Shown: positions 1 through 10,124 of the stretch, piece by piece | How positions within the stretch are numbered: the stretch's first letter is position 1 | How the letters are laid out: every line of letters starts with the position of its first letter | Origin: Pirellula sp. SH-Sr6A | GTDB taxonomy: Bacteria > Planctomycetota > Planctomycetia > Pirellulales > Pirellulaceae | Assembly: GCF_001610875.1 (NCBI RefSeq) | Contig: NZ_CP011272.1 | Coordinates: forward strand, 911,988-975,987 | Reading direction: 5' to 3' | Length of the DNA stretch: 64,000 nt | Notes under the pieces: generated by a model | What the model saw: the letters and a program-made list of their open reading frames with translations, nothing else | Database searches by the model: none | What the model was told of the DNA's origin: nothing | Translations under genes and position numbers: made by a program

Positions 1-449
1 ATGATCGAGCCGATCGAAGGATAGATAACCGTGTTGGTAACGGGCCGCCCCGTGTGCATGCGATTCGTCGCCGCGGCGTGCTCGTCGATGACCTCGTGAT
101 GAACCGTTCGGACCGCCGTGATGCGATCCATCCAAGGTGCAATGTCGGCCAAATGCTCGCAGACCTTTACATTAGGAACAGCCGTCTCAATGGCGTCGTA
201 ATAGGAACCAGGTTTCTTTCCCTTGGGATCTCCCTTGGCCTTCGGATCGAACGTGTCGATTTGGCCCATTCCTCCACCGAGCCAGATGGAAATGACATGT
301 TCTGTCTTGCCAAACGGCATCGCGGAACCGCCCTGAGACAATGCACGGGCGACTCGAGTAGGACCAAACGCTTGCATCGCGCAGGTCGCGGCGGTACCAA
401 TCGTGGCCATGGCAGAGCGACGGTGCATGAATGGGGAAGGAAACTGCAT
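1..449 (-). CDS. DUF1501 family protein, N-terminal part (cut by window edge)
   Basis: The minus strand is open from an ATG at 449 to the left edge, giving about 149 residues. The start has an Arg-Arg stretch ([11 protein letters not shown]) that resembles a Tat-type leader, followed by the motif [17 protein letters not shown], which is the characteristic beginning of DUF1501 proteins (alkaline-phosphatase-like fold, common in planctomycetes). Further on, [15 protein letters not shown] fits the same family. The gene starts only 18 bases after the stop of the PSCyt1/DUF1553 gene, the usual arrangement in which the two are co-transcribed. The biochemical role of this pair is not established; export to the periplasm and work on large sulfated or otherwise complex substrates has been suggested for the family. 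The C-terminal two thirds lie outside the window. Confidence 0.88.
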   Translation of the reverse strand, partial: MQFPSPFMHRRSAMATIGTAATCAMQAFGPTRVARALSQGGSAMPFGKTEHVISIWLGGGMGQIDTFDPKAKGDPKGKKPGSYYDAIETAVPNVKVCEHLADIAPWMDRITAVRTVHHEVIDEHAAATNRMHTGRPVTNTVIYPSIGSI

Positions 450-467
450 GTTTCACCTTAAGGTTGA

Positions 468-3400
468 TTACGGATACCAAACCAATTCGGGCTGATTGAC
501 CAAAGTCCAGAGAAAATCTTCGTAGACCTCTCGCCACGAAGTGCTGAGTCGCGGATCGACCGACGGGCCCTCCACGACTCTGCGTTCATGCTCTAGTTGG
601 ATGGACGATGTTTCAGGGACGAGGTGGTTAAACCAAGTGACGAGAGGGAGTGGTTTCGGCGCTTCAGGCCTTGGGGAATCAAGGGAAATCACGCGTCCAT
701 CAAATCCCTGGGCGAGCTCACCGGCTAGAGCGGTACGTTCCTCGGGAGTGGGTAATCGATTGAGGATACGAAGGTACCAGGTATCGACGAGTTCTTCGGG
801 TGACCTAGCTTCGATCGCGATTCGCGATACGGGACTGTTCCATGCAGATCGTGTTAGATTCTTCACCATGACGCCGTTGGCGATCATGCCAGGCTGAAGT
901 AGATTCGCATCGTGATCCCGTTGGCTAATAGGTTTTTGCCGCGAGCCCGTCCAACCAAACGCCTCCAGCACATCGACGATCGCTGCAGCTCGTGGCAAAG
1001 ACAAACTCGGTCGATCGCGCTCATTGTTCAAGCTTGTGAACATCCACGCTCTCGTGGGAACACCGAGAGTCTGACGCTGTCCAAGTGTCCGTTGTCCGTC
1101 ATGAACGAAGGTCAATTCTTCGCTGTCGATCGGGAGCTCAAAAGAGTGGTGCAAGGCGTCCACGATTTGTTCTGCAGACAGTCGCCGTTGATCCGGAGCA
1201 AGAAAGAATCGTTCCGCCGGCGCGGCTTCATGGTTGCTGCTAACCGCTTGTCGCTGGTAGGCATCTGAAAGCATGATCTCTTTCACGACTTCCCGCCAAT
1301 CGTATTCGGATTGCACCAATCGGTTCGCGAGCCAGTCGAGTAGTTCGGGGTGGCTGGGTTCCTTGCCTTCCCAATCGTCAGCGGGTTCGACCAACCCGGC
1401 GCCCATCAATCGCATCCAAATGCGATTCACGAAGACCCGGGGGAAACGTTTGTTTTGAGGTGCGGTCACGATCGCTGCCAAGAGGTCTCGGGAGTCGTCC
1501 GAATCGAATTGCCAACCGCGGCAATCCGACGCTTGCGGTAACCCCTGATCAGGACCGAAGGGCCAATCACGTGCGATCGATTCATCAGGCCGGAGCGTCA
1601 CTTTGATCAAAGACTCTCGCCCCTTCTTTTCAAAGAAAGCATCGGGAACCCGACTTGTCTTTGGTACCGTTGTCGCTTTCCGATCTAGCATGGCGGCCAA
1701 TGCGTAGAGGTCGCGTTGTTTCGTGCTGTGATAGGGTGAATCGTGACATCGAGCGCATTGCAGATCGATTCCAAGGAATGCCGACGAGATGATCCCTGCT
1801 TTGGCAGCCATGGGGGAATCTGATTCACCAGCCAGAGCGAACGCGGCACTCCCTCCGGTTTGACTGCTACCTCGCATCAAGATCAATTCCGTGACCATGC
1901 GATCCAGAGGCTTTTGATCCACAAGGGCCTCGTAAAGGAACCAACGAAATGGGCCGGTGCTTCCCATCGATTGATTCAGGAGGGTTGGGTTCTCCGCCAA
2001 GAGATCTTGCCAAAAACTCATCCAATGATCGGCAAAGCGAGGATCCCTCATGTAGCGTTCGACCGCTGCTTTTCTCTTGTTAGGGTTGGAATCGGCCAAA
2101 AACTGTTGGATCTCCGACGGACTTGGGGGCAAGCCGATCGTATCGAAGGAAGCACGCCGTAGAAACACGAGATCGGATATCTTTTCCGACGGAGTCAACT
2201 CCGTTTCATTTCGAACCATCGGAGGCCAGTGGGCCCCATTGTTTATCCAACCACGGAGCACTTGAATCTGCTCTTCCGACAACTTCGATTCTGTTGGCGG
2301 CATGGAACCGGATTCGATTTGAAGGATCAGTTCACTTTCATCGGCATTGCCGGGTTTGACCGCTGCATTTTCGGACTCTCCCGCCTTCAATGCATCCTCG
2401 CGTGCGTGCAGTCGCAAGCCTCCTTTGTCTTTGTCCCCATGGCATCGAAAGCAATGATCTCGAAGAATTGGAAGGACTTTGTTGTGAAACTCGCTCGAAA
2501 GCTCTTTGTCGGTCGTCTGCGACTCCTTCCAAACAGATTCGATTTTCGCATGGAGATACCGATCGATCGGATGGCTCGCTTCGGGCGTCAATCGTCGTTC
2601 GAAGGAAGGCAAGTTCGCTGTCGAAGAAAAGAGCGCGCTGGCAATCTTTTTGGACTCTCCATGGCGATGGCTCCAATACGCATCTTGCGATTTCGCGCGC
2701 TCTCGTCGATTCAGCTGATCGATATGCCGAATCTCTTGCGCCTGTTGCTGGCGAATCGGTGCAACAGATTGTTCTGTCAATGGAACCTGGAGGCTATTGT
2801 TCGGAGTGAGGAGATAAAGCATCTCGCCGCCGATTGGTTCGATTGCAACCAGGATCTCCCCCGTTTCGGTACGTTGCCCTGGGCCACCGACAATTGTTTC
2901 GAAGATAACGCGAAAGGGTGACGCGATCGCCGACGCATCGGTAGCCTCTACTTGAAATTTCCCGAACGCTTCTTGCTGATGATAACCTGGCGGGAGAACT
3001 CCCTCGTAGGGACCAGTCGCGACCGGGGTAATGGCTTGTTCGCCATCGACCGATTTTCGATCGACCGGACCGGTTCTCGCTACGATTTCATCCTGTATCC
3101 ATAGCCGGGATAATCCGCGGGCGCGGATCCACACACGGTAATCGCCTGGTGGAAGGCGTACGTCGCCCGCAGCCCGAAGCAGCAATGGAGATTTCCAATC
3201 GTCTCGTATCCCCCAATCGTCGTAGTATTGCGGGATTTGCTTGAGAAAGAACGTGTCACTGGTCCAAGTCGTCGATGCACTTGGAAAGGTTTCCCCTTCG
3301 TTGAGCCACCGGTTTGCTTTCGGAAGGGTTTGATGCAAGGAGAATTGGACTTTGCCGGCGGGAAGTTCGCCGACTTCCGCGACTACTTCCGGAGCGAGGG

Positions 3401-4244
3401 TCGATTTCCTGGGGCCACCTAGTCGTTGAAATTTCCCGGCGACTTGTGCATCGGTGAATGCGCTCCGGTACAACGCGATTCCATCGAGAAGTCCGACGTA
3501 CTGATTTCCGACGGAGGCGGTGCCGACCCATACATCGTCATCATCCTCAATCGGTGGCAATTTCGTTTTCCCTCCCATATCCCACTTGCCATCGGTGGGT
3601 TGGCCATCGATCCAACCTCGCACGCTATCAGGCTCACCGAACCGATAGGTAACGGCGATATGGTGCCAGCCCGTGTTGGGTTCGAACGCGAGATTAGAAG
3701 TCCACCGATGCCAGTGGGAACTGTTTGCGCTTTGTCCTGTCGAGAAGAGGAAACTCAAACGGTATTCGCCTTGTTCGGCCACCAGTCGCAGCGCCCAATT
3801 TTGATTGTCTTTCGCAAATTTTGGATTCCCGGTACGCCCCTTCCCTACCACCATCATTGGGGACGTTTTGCTGTTGGGATCCGGTTGCACCCAAGCTTCG
3901 ATGGACAGGCGATCATCATTTCCAAAATCCAAGCGGCTCGCTTTCCCTGTATCAGCGATGATCAGATGCGCCCCGCCCGGTTGGAAGCGAATGGCATGAT
4001 TGTTGGGCGAGAAATCGGGAAACTCGGGGGGGCGAGGTCCCTCTTGATCGCGGATCAAGCTCCCTTTTTCGGTCCAAGAAATCGTTGTTTCCGATTCGAA
4101 ATCAAGGCGAACGACGGGATTGGATTCTTCGCTTTGCTTGGCGTCTTGCGCTCCCCCTGCCCCTGGAGAAAAACAACAGAATATGGCGAGAGCGCAAGCA
4201 GCCCATCGTGTCCAACATTCGTGCGGAGGGAGAGATCGATTCAT
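468..4244 (-). CDS. PSD1/PSCyt1 planctomycete cytochrome (LamG + heme + DUF1549 + DUF1553)
   Basis: A 1258-residue exported protein. Residues 1-32 look like a signal peptide. Residues about 45-265 form a LamG/concanavalin-like domain (LSIEAWVQPD, TGWHHIAVTY, LLDGIALYRSAFTDAQV). A planctomycete-type cytochrome domain follows with the heme motif CFRCH at 598-602 and the distal stretch ESGSMPP. DUF1549 (about 687-850) contains a second CxxCH, CARCH at 830-834, and DUF1553 (about 915-1230) completes the protein. This domain order is well known in planctomycetes and is nearly always next to a DUF1501 gene, as here. Electron transfer linked to oxidation of carbohydrates or other polymers is a common proposal but unproven. 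The LamG domain suggests glycan binding. It is the first gene of the pair. Confidence 0.93.
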   Translation of the reverse strand: MNRSLPPHECWTRWAACALAIFCCFSPGAGGAQDAKQSEESNPVVRLDFESETTISWTEKGSLIRDQEGPRPPEFPDFSPNNHAIRFQPGGAHLIIADTGKASRLDFGNDDRLSIEAWVQPDPNSKTSPMMVVGKGRTGNPKFAKDNQNWALRLVAEQGEYRLSFLFSTGQSANSSHWHRWTSNLAFEPNTGWHHIAVTYRFGEPDSVRGWIDGQPTDGKWDMGGKTKLPPIEDDDDVWVGTASVGNQYVGLLDGIALYRSAFTDAQVAGKFQRLGGPRKSTLAPEVVAEVGELPAGKVQFSLHQTLPKANRWLNEGETFPSASTTWTSDTFFLKQIPQYYDDWGIRDDWKSPLLLRAAGDVRLPPGDYRVWIRARGLSRLWIQDEIVARTGPVDRKSVDGEQAITPVATGPYEGVLPPGYHQQEAFGKFQVEATDASAIASPFRVIFETIVGGPGQRTETGEILVAIEPIGGEMLYLLTPNNSLQVPLTEQSVAPIRQQQAQEIRHIDQLNRRERAKSQDAYWSHRHGESKKIASALFSSTANLPSFERRLTPEASHPIDRYLHAKIESVWKESQTTDKELSSEFHNKVLPILRDHCFRCHGDKDKGGLRLHAREDALKAGESENAAVKPGNADESELILQIESGSMPPTESKLSEEQIQVLRGWINNGAHWPPMVRNETELTPSEKISDLVFLRRASFDTIGLPPSPSEIQQFLADSNPNKRKAAVERYMRDPRFADHWMSFWQDLLAENPTLLNQSMGSTGPFRWFLYEALVDQKPLDRMVTELILMRGSSQTGGSAAFALAGESDSPMAAKAGIISSAFLGIDLQCARCHDSPYHSTKQRDLYALAAMLDRKATTVPKTSRVPDAFFEKKGRESLIKVTLRPDESIARDWPFGPDQGLPQASDCRGWQFDSDDSRDLLAAIVTAPQNKRFPRVFVNRIWMRLMGAGLVEPADDWEGKEPSHPELLDWLANRLVQSEYDWREVVKEIMLSDAYQRQAVSSNHEAAPAERFFLAPDQRRLSAEQIVDALHHSFELPIDSEELTFVHDGQRTLGQRQTLGVPTRAWMFTSLNNERDRPSLSLPRAAAIVDVLEAFGWTGSRQKPISQRDHDANLLQPGMIANGVMVKNLTRSAWNSPVSRIAIEARSPEELVDTWYLRILNRLPTPEERTALAGELAQGFDGRVISLDSPRPEAPKPLPLVTWFNHLVPETSSIQLEHERRVVEGPSVDPRLSTSWREVYEDFLWTLVNQPELVWYP

Positions 4245-4351
4245 GGGACCAGGCGGGAGGGTGGGGGAGGATACCTGATAGTGGGTCCCTTATTTTAAGC
4301 GGTAATCCCCTTCACGTCTGCGGAGATTCGACAAATCGAGCAGATTGCGTC

Positions 4352-5533
4352 TTACGACTTGACGAGAAGATTGACGATCGCGGTAAATCCGTGGACCAAG
4401 TTTTGGTTAGCCATCGGACCAAATTCGCCAGCCGCGAACATCCCGGCAATTGGAAGATCTGGAAATTGCCTATCGACAGACAAAGCGTCATGATTCGCGG
4501 CCGAAAACATCCGAGTGCCCCGCCCGTTGCAGGTAAAGAGCAATGCGGCTTCCGGGGCGAGATGCCCTATCGCGGACTTGGAGAGCAAATGCTGGAGATC
4601 GGCATCAGCTGCCTCGGAATCGCGAACATGAAACCGGACCGTTTGTCCCACTTGAAATCGATCGGTGACGACTAGTCCCTGATTGCTCGAATCCACTCCT
4701 TGGACAGCGCGGATCAGAAACTCGCCATGGGAAAATGTGGTGCGATACTCGCTGATGGCCCGACCCATCATCAGACTGTTGGACATCATCTGTTGCTCCC
4801 TTTGCGGAAGCTGGGCATACATGTCGCGCAGTTGGAGCATCGCAGGCTTTCCCCCCAGTTCGACTACCGTTTGTCCTTCCATTGCTGTGATGATAAAGGG
4901 ATCGCCAACCGGTCGACATCCTTGGCTGATGACACTGTGCCAATGCCACCCTGGAGGCAACGTCATTGCCACGGCACCTCGAACTGTCACCTTATCACCG
5001 GCCAGCAGCAAATTCGGAGCTTGCCAATTCGAACTGCTGCAGTAACCGCCGAGAATGGGAACAACGGCGTCGCTCGGGTGGAATCGCTCGTACTCCAGCA
5101 CGTCTGCTAACAGTTCAACCGAAAACGAAACAGGGCACGCGATGGTAAGGAGACCACGATGGCTATTTGCAATCAGCTCCTCCGTGACTCCCATCACAGA
5201 AGGTCCGTCGGGGGTCCTCAAGCACTCCAACTCATAGATGTTGGGACGCTCGTGCCATCCCGAGATCAGGAGCACGGTCGCGGCGGATTGGCCCTCGAGT
5301 TCGCATCGCTTGCCCACCAAACTTTCGGCAGATCCGCCGAACACCGGAACCCCCGGTGCTAAATCGAACCAAAGCGAGAGGATGTCGTCTCCTTTGTCTG
5401 CAATCGAGTCGCCACTTAAAAAGACGAATGCAAAATCGATTGGATCGCGCATCCCCTCCGATGCTCGTTCAAACGCCGTGCGAAGCGAAACGAGAATCGA
5501 GGCACTCGAGGCGATCCCACAAGAGCTTGGCAT
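4352..5533 (-). CDS. FIST domain protein (FIST_N + FIST_C)
   Basis: A 393-residue soluble protein without a signal peptide. The first half carries FIST_N features (FAFVFLSGDS, VPVFGGSAES) and the last 120 residues match FIST_C, ending in the typical PIAGMFAAGEFGPM followed by LVHGFTAIVNLL. FIST domains are predicted small-ligand sensors (amino acids have been proposed) and are usually coupled to signal-transduction proteins. The gene starts nine bases after the stop of a receiver-like gene, so the two are probably one transcript. No output domain is fused to it; the partner presumably gives or receives the signal. Family assignment is firm; ligand and partner are inference. Confidence 0.88.
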   Translation of the reverse strand: MPSSCGIASSASILVSLRTAFERASEGMRDPIDFAFVFLSGDSIADKGDDILSLWFDLAPGVPVFGGSAESLVGKRCELEGQSAATVLLISGWHERPNIYELECLRTPDGPSVMGVTEELIANSHRGLLTIACPVSFSVELLADVLEYERFHPSDAVVPILGGYCSSSNWQAPNLLLAGDKVTVRGAVAMTLPPGWHWHSVISQGCRPVGDPFIITAMEGQTVVELGGKPAMLQLRDMYAQLPQREQQMMSNSLMMGRAISEYRTTFSHGEFLIRAVQGVDSSNQGLVVTDRFQVGQTVRFHVRDSEAADADLQHLLSKSAIGHLAPEAALLFTCNGRGTRMFSAANHDALSVDRQFPDLPIAGMFAAGEFGPMANQNLVHGFTAIVNLLVKS

Positions 5534-5542
5534 TGTGATCGC

Positions 5543-5914
5543 CTACGCCGAAACGATGGAATTCAAGTCGCGGTCGAATTGCCCACGCGTCATCACTTCG
5601 TCCGCTCCACTGGCTTCCGCGTCGTGCAATCGCTGAATATCCACGTGGGGCCCAAATGCAATGACTTTGGCGTTCGGAAAGCGATTTTTCAAAAGCGGAA
5701 TGGCGGTCTCCAATTCGATCGATAGGAGGGACAAGTCCACGAAAGCGAGCTTAACCGATACGCTGTCAGCACATCGTTCTACGAGCTTCTCTACCGAACG
5801 GTCCGCGACGAGACTCCTGCTAGCCGCTTTAACTGCCCCACTGACACGGGACTGAAACATCAAATCATTTGTCAACATTACAACCACAGCATTTTCTCCA
5901 GAGGCGCGGGGCAT
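5543..5914 (-). CDS. Receiver-like (degenerate response-regulator) protein
   Basis: A 123-residue stand-alone protein with the alternating hydrophobic strands of a CheY-like receiver: VVVMLTND (strand 1), VKLAFVDLSLL (strand 3, with a candidate phospho-acceptor Asp in FVDL), AKVIAFGPH (strand 4), and GADEVMTRGQF (strand 5). The usual pair of acidic residues after strand 1 is reduced to one Asp, and the conserved Lys of the KPF motif is replaced by Arg (TRGQF), so canonical phosphorylation is doubtful. It lies directly upstream of the FIST protein gene, nine bases apart, which suggests a two-protein sensor module. An alternative is a receiver-fold adaptor that no longer takes phosphate. Confidence 0.6.
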   Translation of the reverse strand: MPRASGENAVVVMLTNDLMFQSRVSGAVKAASRSLVADRSVEKLVERCADSVSVKLAFVDLSLLSIELETAIPLLKNRFPNAKVIAFGPHVDIQRLHDAEASGADEVMTRGQFDRDLNSIVSA

Positions 5915-5982
5915 TGTATCGAATAACAGGACTTCGCGTCAAAGCGGTCGATCGAGTTTCCAACGGCCGAATTCGAAGAATC

Positions 5983-6975
5983 CTATTCGACGACCAGAGA
6001 AATCCCCCGGTGATCTGAATTTTTCGGTCGATGCAAGAGCCCTCGATACTTCACCTGCAGATCCTTGCTCACCAAGGCGTGGTCGATCGGTATTCCCATC
6101 GGACCAAGTACAGACGGCCAACTGGCGTATAACCCTCGCCCCACTCGGCTATCTACCAAGTCCGCGTTCTGCAAGAGCCGTTGGAAGGGGTAAGACCACG
6201 GTGTTATGTTGAGGTCCCCCAAGACAATAGCGCGACCGTTCTTGCTGCGTACCCAATCGCCGATGGCGGACAATTGGGTGTTGCGATCCCAGGTACGGGA
6301 TGGATCTAGCGTCGGGGAGAAAGTATGAACCGCCAGCAGTGAAAGGGGGAGCACCCCCTGGGGTTGTGGGATCGTGACCTCCATGGCCGGAACGGAAAGT
6401 CCGGCAAGGTCCAGCATTGCGATGGTTGTACCTGGAACTTTGCTGAAAACTCCCATGCCTTTCGCACCGAGCAATTTCCACTCGCAATACGGGTATTCAA
6501 CCGCCAATTTCTGGGCGTACGATTCGTGGAGCGAGCTAAGCTCGATCAAAACAATCACATCCGGATGGAATGCTCGAAGCGACTCTTCGAATTCAGTCAA
6601 ATCGGAGTTCTCCATCAGGACATTCCAAGACGCAATGCGTGTACCTGACAAGCGAGAATCGTTCTCCGCGAATGGAATTGCCTCCCAGGGCTTTGCGAAG
6701 ACGAAAAACATTACGCTGCACCCAACCACTGGAATCAATCGAACAGCAAATGCTCTCCGGGTTTCCCTATCCGCCTTCCGCATGCACCACAAGATGAGGG
6801 GGATAGCCACCCATGCCCCCCAGAACAAATGCCATGTCGTGTGTGTGAACAAGTCGAGCCATGGGTGCCATCGACTCGTAAGCATTCCCATCAGTCCAAT
6901 GGCACAAATCATCGCTGTCGCCCCAGCCTCCTGCAAGCAGATTTTCGAGACAGTCGATAGCGGCGACGGTGGCAT
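5983..6975 (-). CDS. Membrane-anchored endonuclease/exonuclease/phosphatase family protein
   Basis: A 330-residue protein. Three hydrophobic segments in the first ~95 residues predict membrane anchoring. The rest is an EEP-fold domain: RIASWNVLMEN, DVIVLIELSS (metal-binding Glu), LLAVHTFSP (His), VLGDLNITPWS (Asp/Asn pair), IDHALVS and SDHRGISLVV (catalytic His). This set is complete, so an active metal-dependent phosphodiesterase or phosphatase is likely; members act on nucleic acids, phosphoinositides or sphingolipids, and the substrate here cannot be told. The domain architecture (three N-terminal helices plus EEP) is common in bacterial proteins of unknown role. The gene begins 23 bases after the RND pump stop and is likely the last gene of that operon. 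Confidence 0.85.
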   Translation of the reverse strand: MPPSPLSTVSKICLQEAGATAMICAIGLMGMLTSRWHPWLDLFTHTTWHLFWGAWVAIPLILWCMRKADRETRRAFAVRLIPVVGCSVMFFVFAKPWEAIPFAENDSRLSGTRIASWNVLMENSDLTEFEESLRAFHPDVIVLIELSSLHESYAQKLAVEYPYCEWKLLGAKGMGVFSKVPGTTIAMLDLAGLSVPAMEVTIPQPQGVLPLSLLAVHTFSPTLDPSRTWDRNTQLSAIGDWVRSKNGRAIVLGDLNITPWSYPFQRLLQNADLVDSRVGRGLYASWPSVLGPMGIPIDHALVSKDLQVKYRGLLHRPKNSDHRGISLVVE

Positions 6976-6998
6976 GGCGAGGACCTTCGTTGATGGAA

Positions 6999-9900
6999 TT
7001 ACGTCACTGACATGGCGGGGACTGATTCCGAATCTACGAGAGGCGTCGAATCCAAGGTTCTCCTGACAATCTCACCCGCAGGTTCCGTTTTACGGTGGGC
7101 GGCAGCAATGATCACGTAAAGTGCAGGCACGACAAACAACGTAAAAAGGGACCCGATTGCCATGCCGACAACGAGGACAATACCGATGCTATTGCGAGCC
7201 TCAGCGCCCGGCCCCGTGACGAATACGAGTGGCAAGTGACCGAGGACGGTCGCCGCTGAAGTCATCAAAACGGGCCGCAAACGTGTTCGGGCTGCTTCCA
7301 ATGCTGCAGCTCGCTTCGCCAGCCCCTGCTCTTGAAGATGGTTGGCGAACTCCACAATCAAGATTCCGTTTTTGGCGACAAGACCTACCAAGGTGATCAA
7401 TCCGACTTGAGAGTAAATATTGATCGTCGTCAGACCGAGGTACGTAATCGAAAGGGAGGCGGAGATAGCGAGAGGCACCGAACCGATGAGAACGATAAGG
7501 GGATCGCGGAAGGATTTGAACTGTGCGGCCAGCACCAAGTAAATCAACACCAGGGCGATCCCCAGCGTGACCGTTAGGGCGGAGCCTTCTTGACGAATCT
7601 GACGCGACTCACCGGCATAATCGAGACTCGCATCGTCCCCAGCCGCATCGCGCACGATGTTCTCCATGGTTCGCAATCCCTCCTCTTTCGTGAAAGGGGG
7701 AATCATCACCGCATTGAACTTCAGTGCAGTTTGTTGTTGGAATCGACTTAAAACGCGTGGGGCCGTCTTGGGTTCGATGCTAGCGAAAGTTGAGACAGGA
7801 ATAAGCTGTCCGTTTGGGGTCCGAATCTTGATATCCATCAATTCGTTTGTCGATTTACGGTCTTCATCGGCCAATTGCGGGATGACTTGATAGGATCGAT
7901 TGAAGTGATTGAACCGATTGACGTATCCACCTCCCAGCAAGACGCCGAGCTCTTGAGCGATGGCAGCCAAATCTAGCTTCAGGTCAGCAACCTTTTCTCG
8001 ATCGACGACCACTTGGGCTTGGGGAAGATCCACTTTCAAGTCTGGATCCACAAACAAAAACATGTTGGATTCCATTGCTTTCTGCACAATGTTCGAGGAG
8101 AGCTCGATCATACGCGAAAGCTCCAGATCCCCTTTAAGAATGACCTCAACGTCGAAATTTCCCGCGCCGGGAAGCGGGGGCATGAGGATCGGAAGGGGTC
8201 GAAGTCCAGGGACTTGTGAAGCAAGATAGTAGACTTCTCCGAACATTTCCTGCGTGCTGCGTTGCCCATGCTCTTTTCGCTCGTGCCAGTCATGGGTGAT
8301 CACGCCACCGAAACCGCTGTTCGATCCGATGACGGCCCACATATAGTCCGTCTCAGGGGATTTATCAAATTGAGTTGCCAACTGGGTTGCCCACTGGGTG
8401 GTGCTCTTCAAAGTCGAGTCAGGCGACGCTTGGAGCATGACTCCAATCGCTCCTTGATCTTCGATCGGCGCCAATTCTTTTCCGGACCGCTGATAAAAGG
8501 GAACCGCCGCCATTCCCAAGACGATCGTGAGCAAAGCAATAGTCCAACGGATGCCGAGGACCCGTTCGAGGATAACACCGTAAGCGGCTTGCACACGGTC
8601 GAACAGCCAGTTTACCTTTCGCGTCAACCAGGGCTCTTTCCCAGATGCACTTAGCATCACCGCGCTCATAACCGGTGACAGAGTTACTGCGACGATACCT
8701 GACAAGAGCACAGCCGCGGCAAGGGTGAACGCGAATTCTCGGAAGAGCATCCCCGTCAATCCACCTTGAAAGCCAATCGGGGCATAAACCACGGCCAGCG
8801 TGATCGTCATGGCGATGATCGGCCCTACCAGTTCTCTGGCCCCCACGATGGCGGCATCGAATTTACCGAGCCCCTCCTGGATGTGTCGCTGCACATTTTC
8901 GACCACGACGATGGCATCGTCGACTACCAAGCCCACTGCGAGCACGATCGCTAACAACGTGAGAAGATTGAGTGAGAAGCCCATCAAGTACATCAATATG
9001 GATGCGCCGATGAGAGAAACAGGCATCGCGACCAAAGGGACAATGGCGGTGCGAATGGAACCCATGAAAAGAAAAACAACGATCCCCACGATGCAAATCG
9101 TTTCAATCAGGGTCTGAGAAATCTCGTAAAGTGAGTCCCGCATAAATTTCGTGGCGTCGAAAGCCAGTTGCATATCAATATGCTTGGGGAGCGACGGTCT
9201 CAGCTTTTCCATCGAGGCATTCAGTTGATTTGCCACCTCGATTTCATTGATTCCCGGCAATGGCCAAACCGAAAGATAGACCGCTTCACGCCCGCGATAC
9301 ATGGCGACCATATTGGGTTCCTCCGACCCAAATTCCACGCGAGCCACATCCCGGAGCCGCACCACAGCGCCATCGTTTTGCCAGACGATCAAGTCCTCGA
9401 ACTCTTCCACCGTCTTTAAATCCGTGTCTGTTAGCAAATCGACTTGCACGGAGTCGTTTTTCACTCGCCCGATCGCTGCGAGGTAATTGTTTCGCCTCAA
9501 GGCACCATAGACGTCGCCGGGCGTAAGGTTCAATTCGGATAATCGCGAAGGAGAAATCCAAATTCTCATCGCCGGAATTCTTCCTCCTTCGACGCCGACT
9601 CGCTGGACTCCCGATATGGTCGAAAACTGAGGTTGAACCGTTCGCATGAGATAATCTGTCAGCGCTGGTATCTCATACTCGTCCGATGTGAAGCTTAGAT
9701 AGAAGGACGCGTAAGGACGATCCGCCCGTTGAATCTCGACGACCGATGGTTCCGATTCTTCGGGGAGCTCGCGTCGTACCTGTTGAAGTCTCGCATTGAC
9801 CTCGGATAAGGCAGCTGTTGCGCTGTGATTCAATTTCAACCGGATCGTAATAGTGCTGATCCCTGCAACGCTGGACGACTCGATGAAATCGACACCCGCA

Positions 9901-10124
9901 ATCGAAGAAACTGCCTTCTCAATGGGGGTGGTAAGGAACCCGCGAATCGTTTCGGCACTGGCGCCGATATAGACCGTGGTGATCTGGATCGAAGTGCTTT
10001 CAAGCTTTGGGAATTGTTGAACCGGCAACGACTGTGCGGTGCGTATTCCAATCAATACCAAGATCAAGTTGACAACGATCGCCAAGACAGGGTGGCGGAT
10101 AAACAAATCCGTTAGGTTTTTCAT
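6999..10124 (-). CDS. RND efflux pump, inner-membrane transporter (HAE1/AcrB type)
   Basis: A 1041-residue proton-driven exporter. Start MKNLTDLFIRHP is typical of the family; it is chosen over an upstream in-frame start because its ATG overlaps the adaptor gene stop as ATGA (10121-10124), which implies translational coupling. The transmembrane helix 4 motif LAVGLVVDDAIVVVENV carries the paired Asp residues of the proton relay. The porter domain has PVQQFPKLESTSIQI and TIRGFLTTPIEKAVSSI, and the C-terminal half ends in VVGMAIGSLFTLFVVPALYV. It works with the adaptor encoded upstream and an outer-membrane TolC-like channel, which is not in this window. The substrate (drugs, lipids, detergents) cannot be predicted. 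Confidence 0.95.
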   Translation of the reverse strand: MKNLTDLFIRHPVLAIVVNLILVLIGIRTAQSLPVQQFPKLESTSIQITTVYIGASAETIRGFLTTPIEKAVSSIAGVDFIESSSVAGISTITIRLKLNHSATAALSEVNARLQQVRRELPEESEPSVVEIQRADRPYASFYLSFTSDEYEIPALTDYLMRTVQPQFSTISGVQRVGVEGGRIPAMRIWISPSRLSELNLTPGDVYGALRRNNYLAAIGRVKNDSVQVDLLTDTDLKTVEEFEDLIVWQNDGAVVRLRDVARVEFGSEEPNMVAMYRGREAVYLSVWPLPGINEIEVANQLNASMEKLRPSLPKHIDMQLAFDATKFMRDSLYEISQTLIETICIVGIVVFLFMGSIRTAIVPLVAMPVSLIGASILMYLMGFSLNLLTLLAIVLAVGLVVDDAIVVVENVQRHIQEGLGKFDAAIVGARELVGPIIAMTITLAVVYAPIGFQGGLTGMLFREFAFTLAAAVLLSGIVAVTLSPVMSAVMLSASGKEPWLTRKVNWLFDRVQAAYGVILERVLGIRWTIALLTIVLGMAAVPFYQRSGKELAPIEDQGAIGVMLQASPDSTLKSTTQWATQLATQFDKSPETDYMWAVIGSNSGFGGVITHDWHERKEHGQRSTQEMFGEVYYLASQVPGLRPLPILMPPLPGAGNFDVEVILKGDLELSRMIELSSNIVQKAMESNMFLFVDPDLKVDLPQAQVVVDREKVADLKLDLAAIAQELGVLLGGGYVNRFNHFNRSYQVIPQLADEDRKSTNELMDIKIRTPNGQLIPVSTFASIEPKTAPRVLSRFQQQTALKFNAVMIPPFTKEEGLRTMENIVRDAAGDDASLDYAGESRQIRQEGSALTVTLGIALVLIYLVLAAQFKSFRDPLIVLIGSVPLAISASLSITYLGLTTINIYSQVGLITLVGLVAKNGILIVEFANHLQEQGLAKRAAALEAARTRLRPVLMTSAATVLGHLPLVFVTGPGAEARNSIGIVLVVGMAIGSLFTLFVVPALYVIIAAAHRKTEPAGEIVRRTLDSTPLVDSESVPAMSVT

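Noticed and set aside
3426-4298. A 290-codon open frame antisense to the PSD1 cytochrome gene
   Set aside because: Shadow of the LamG and leader region; no start signal or family match.
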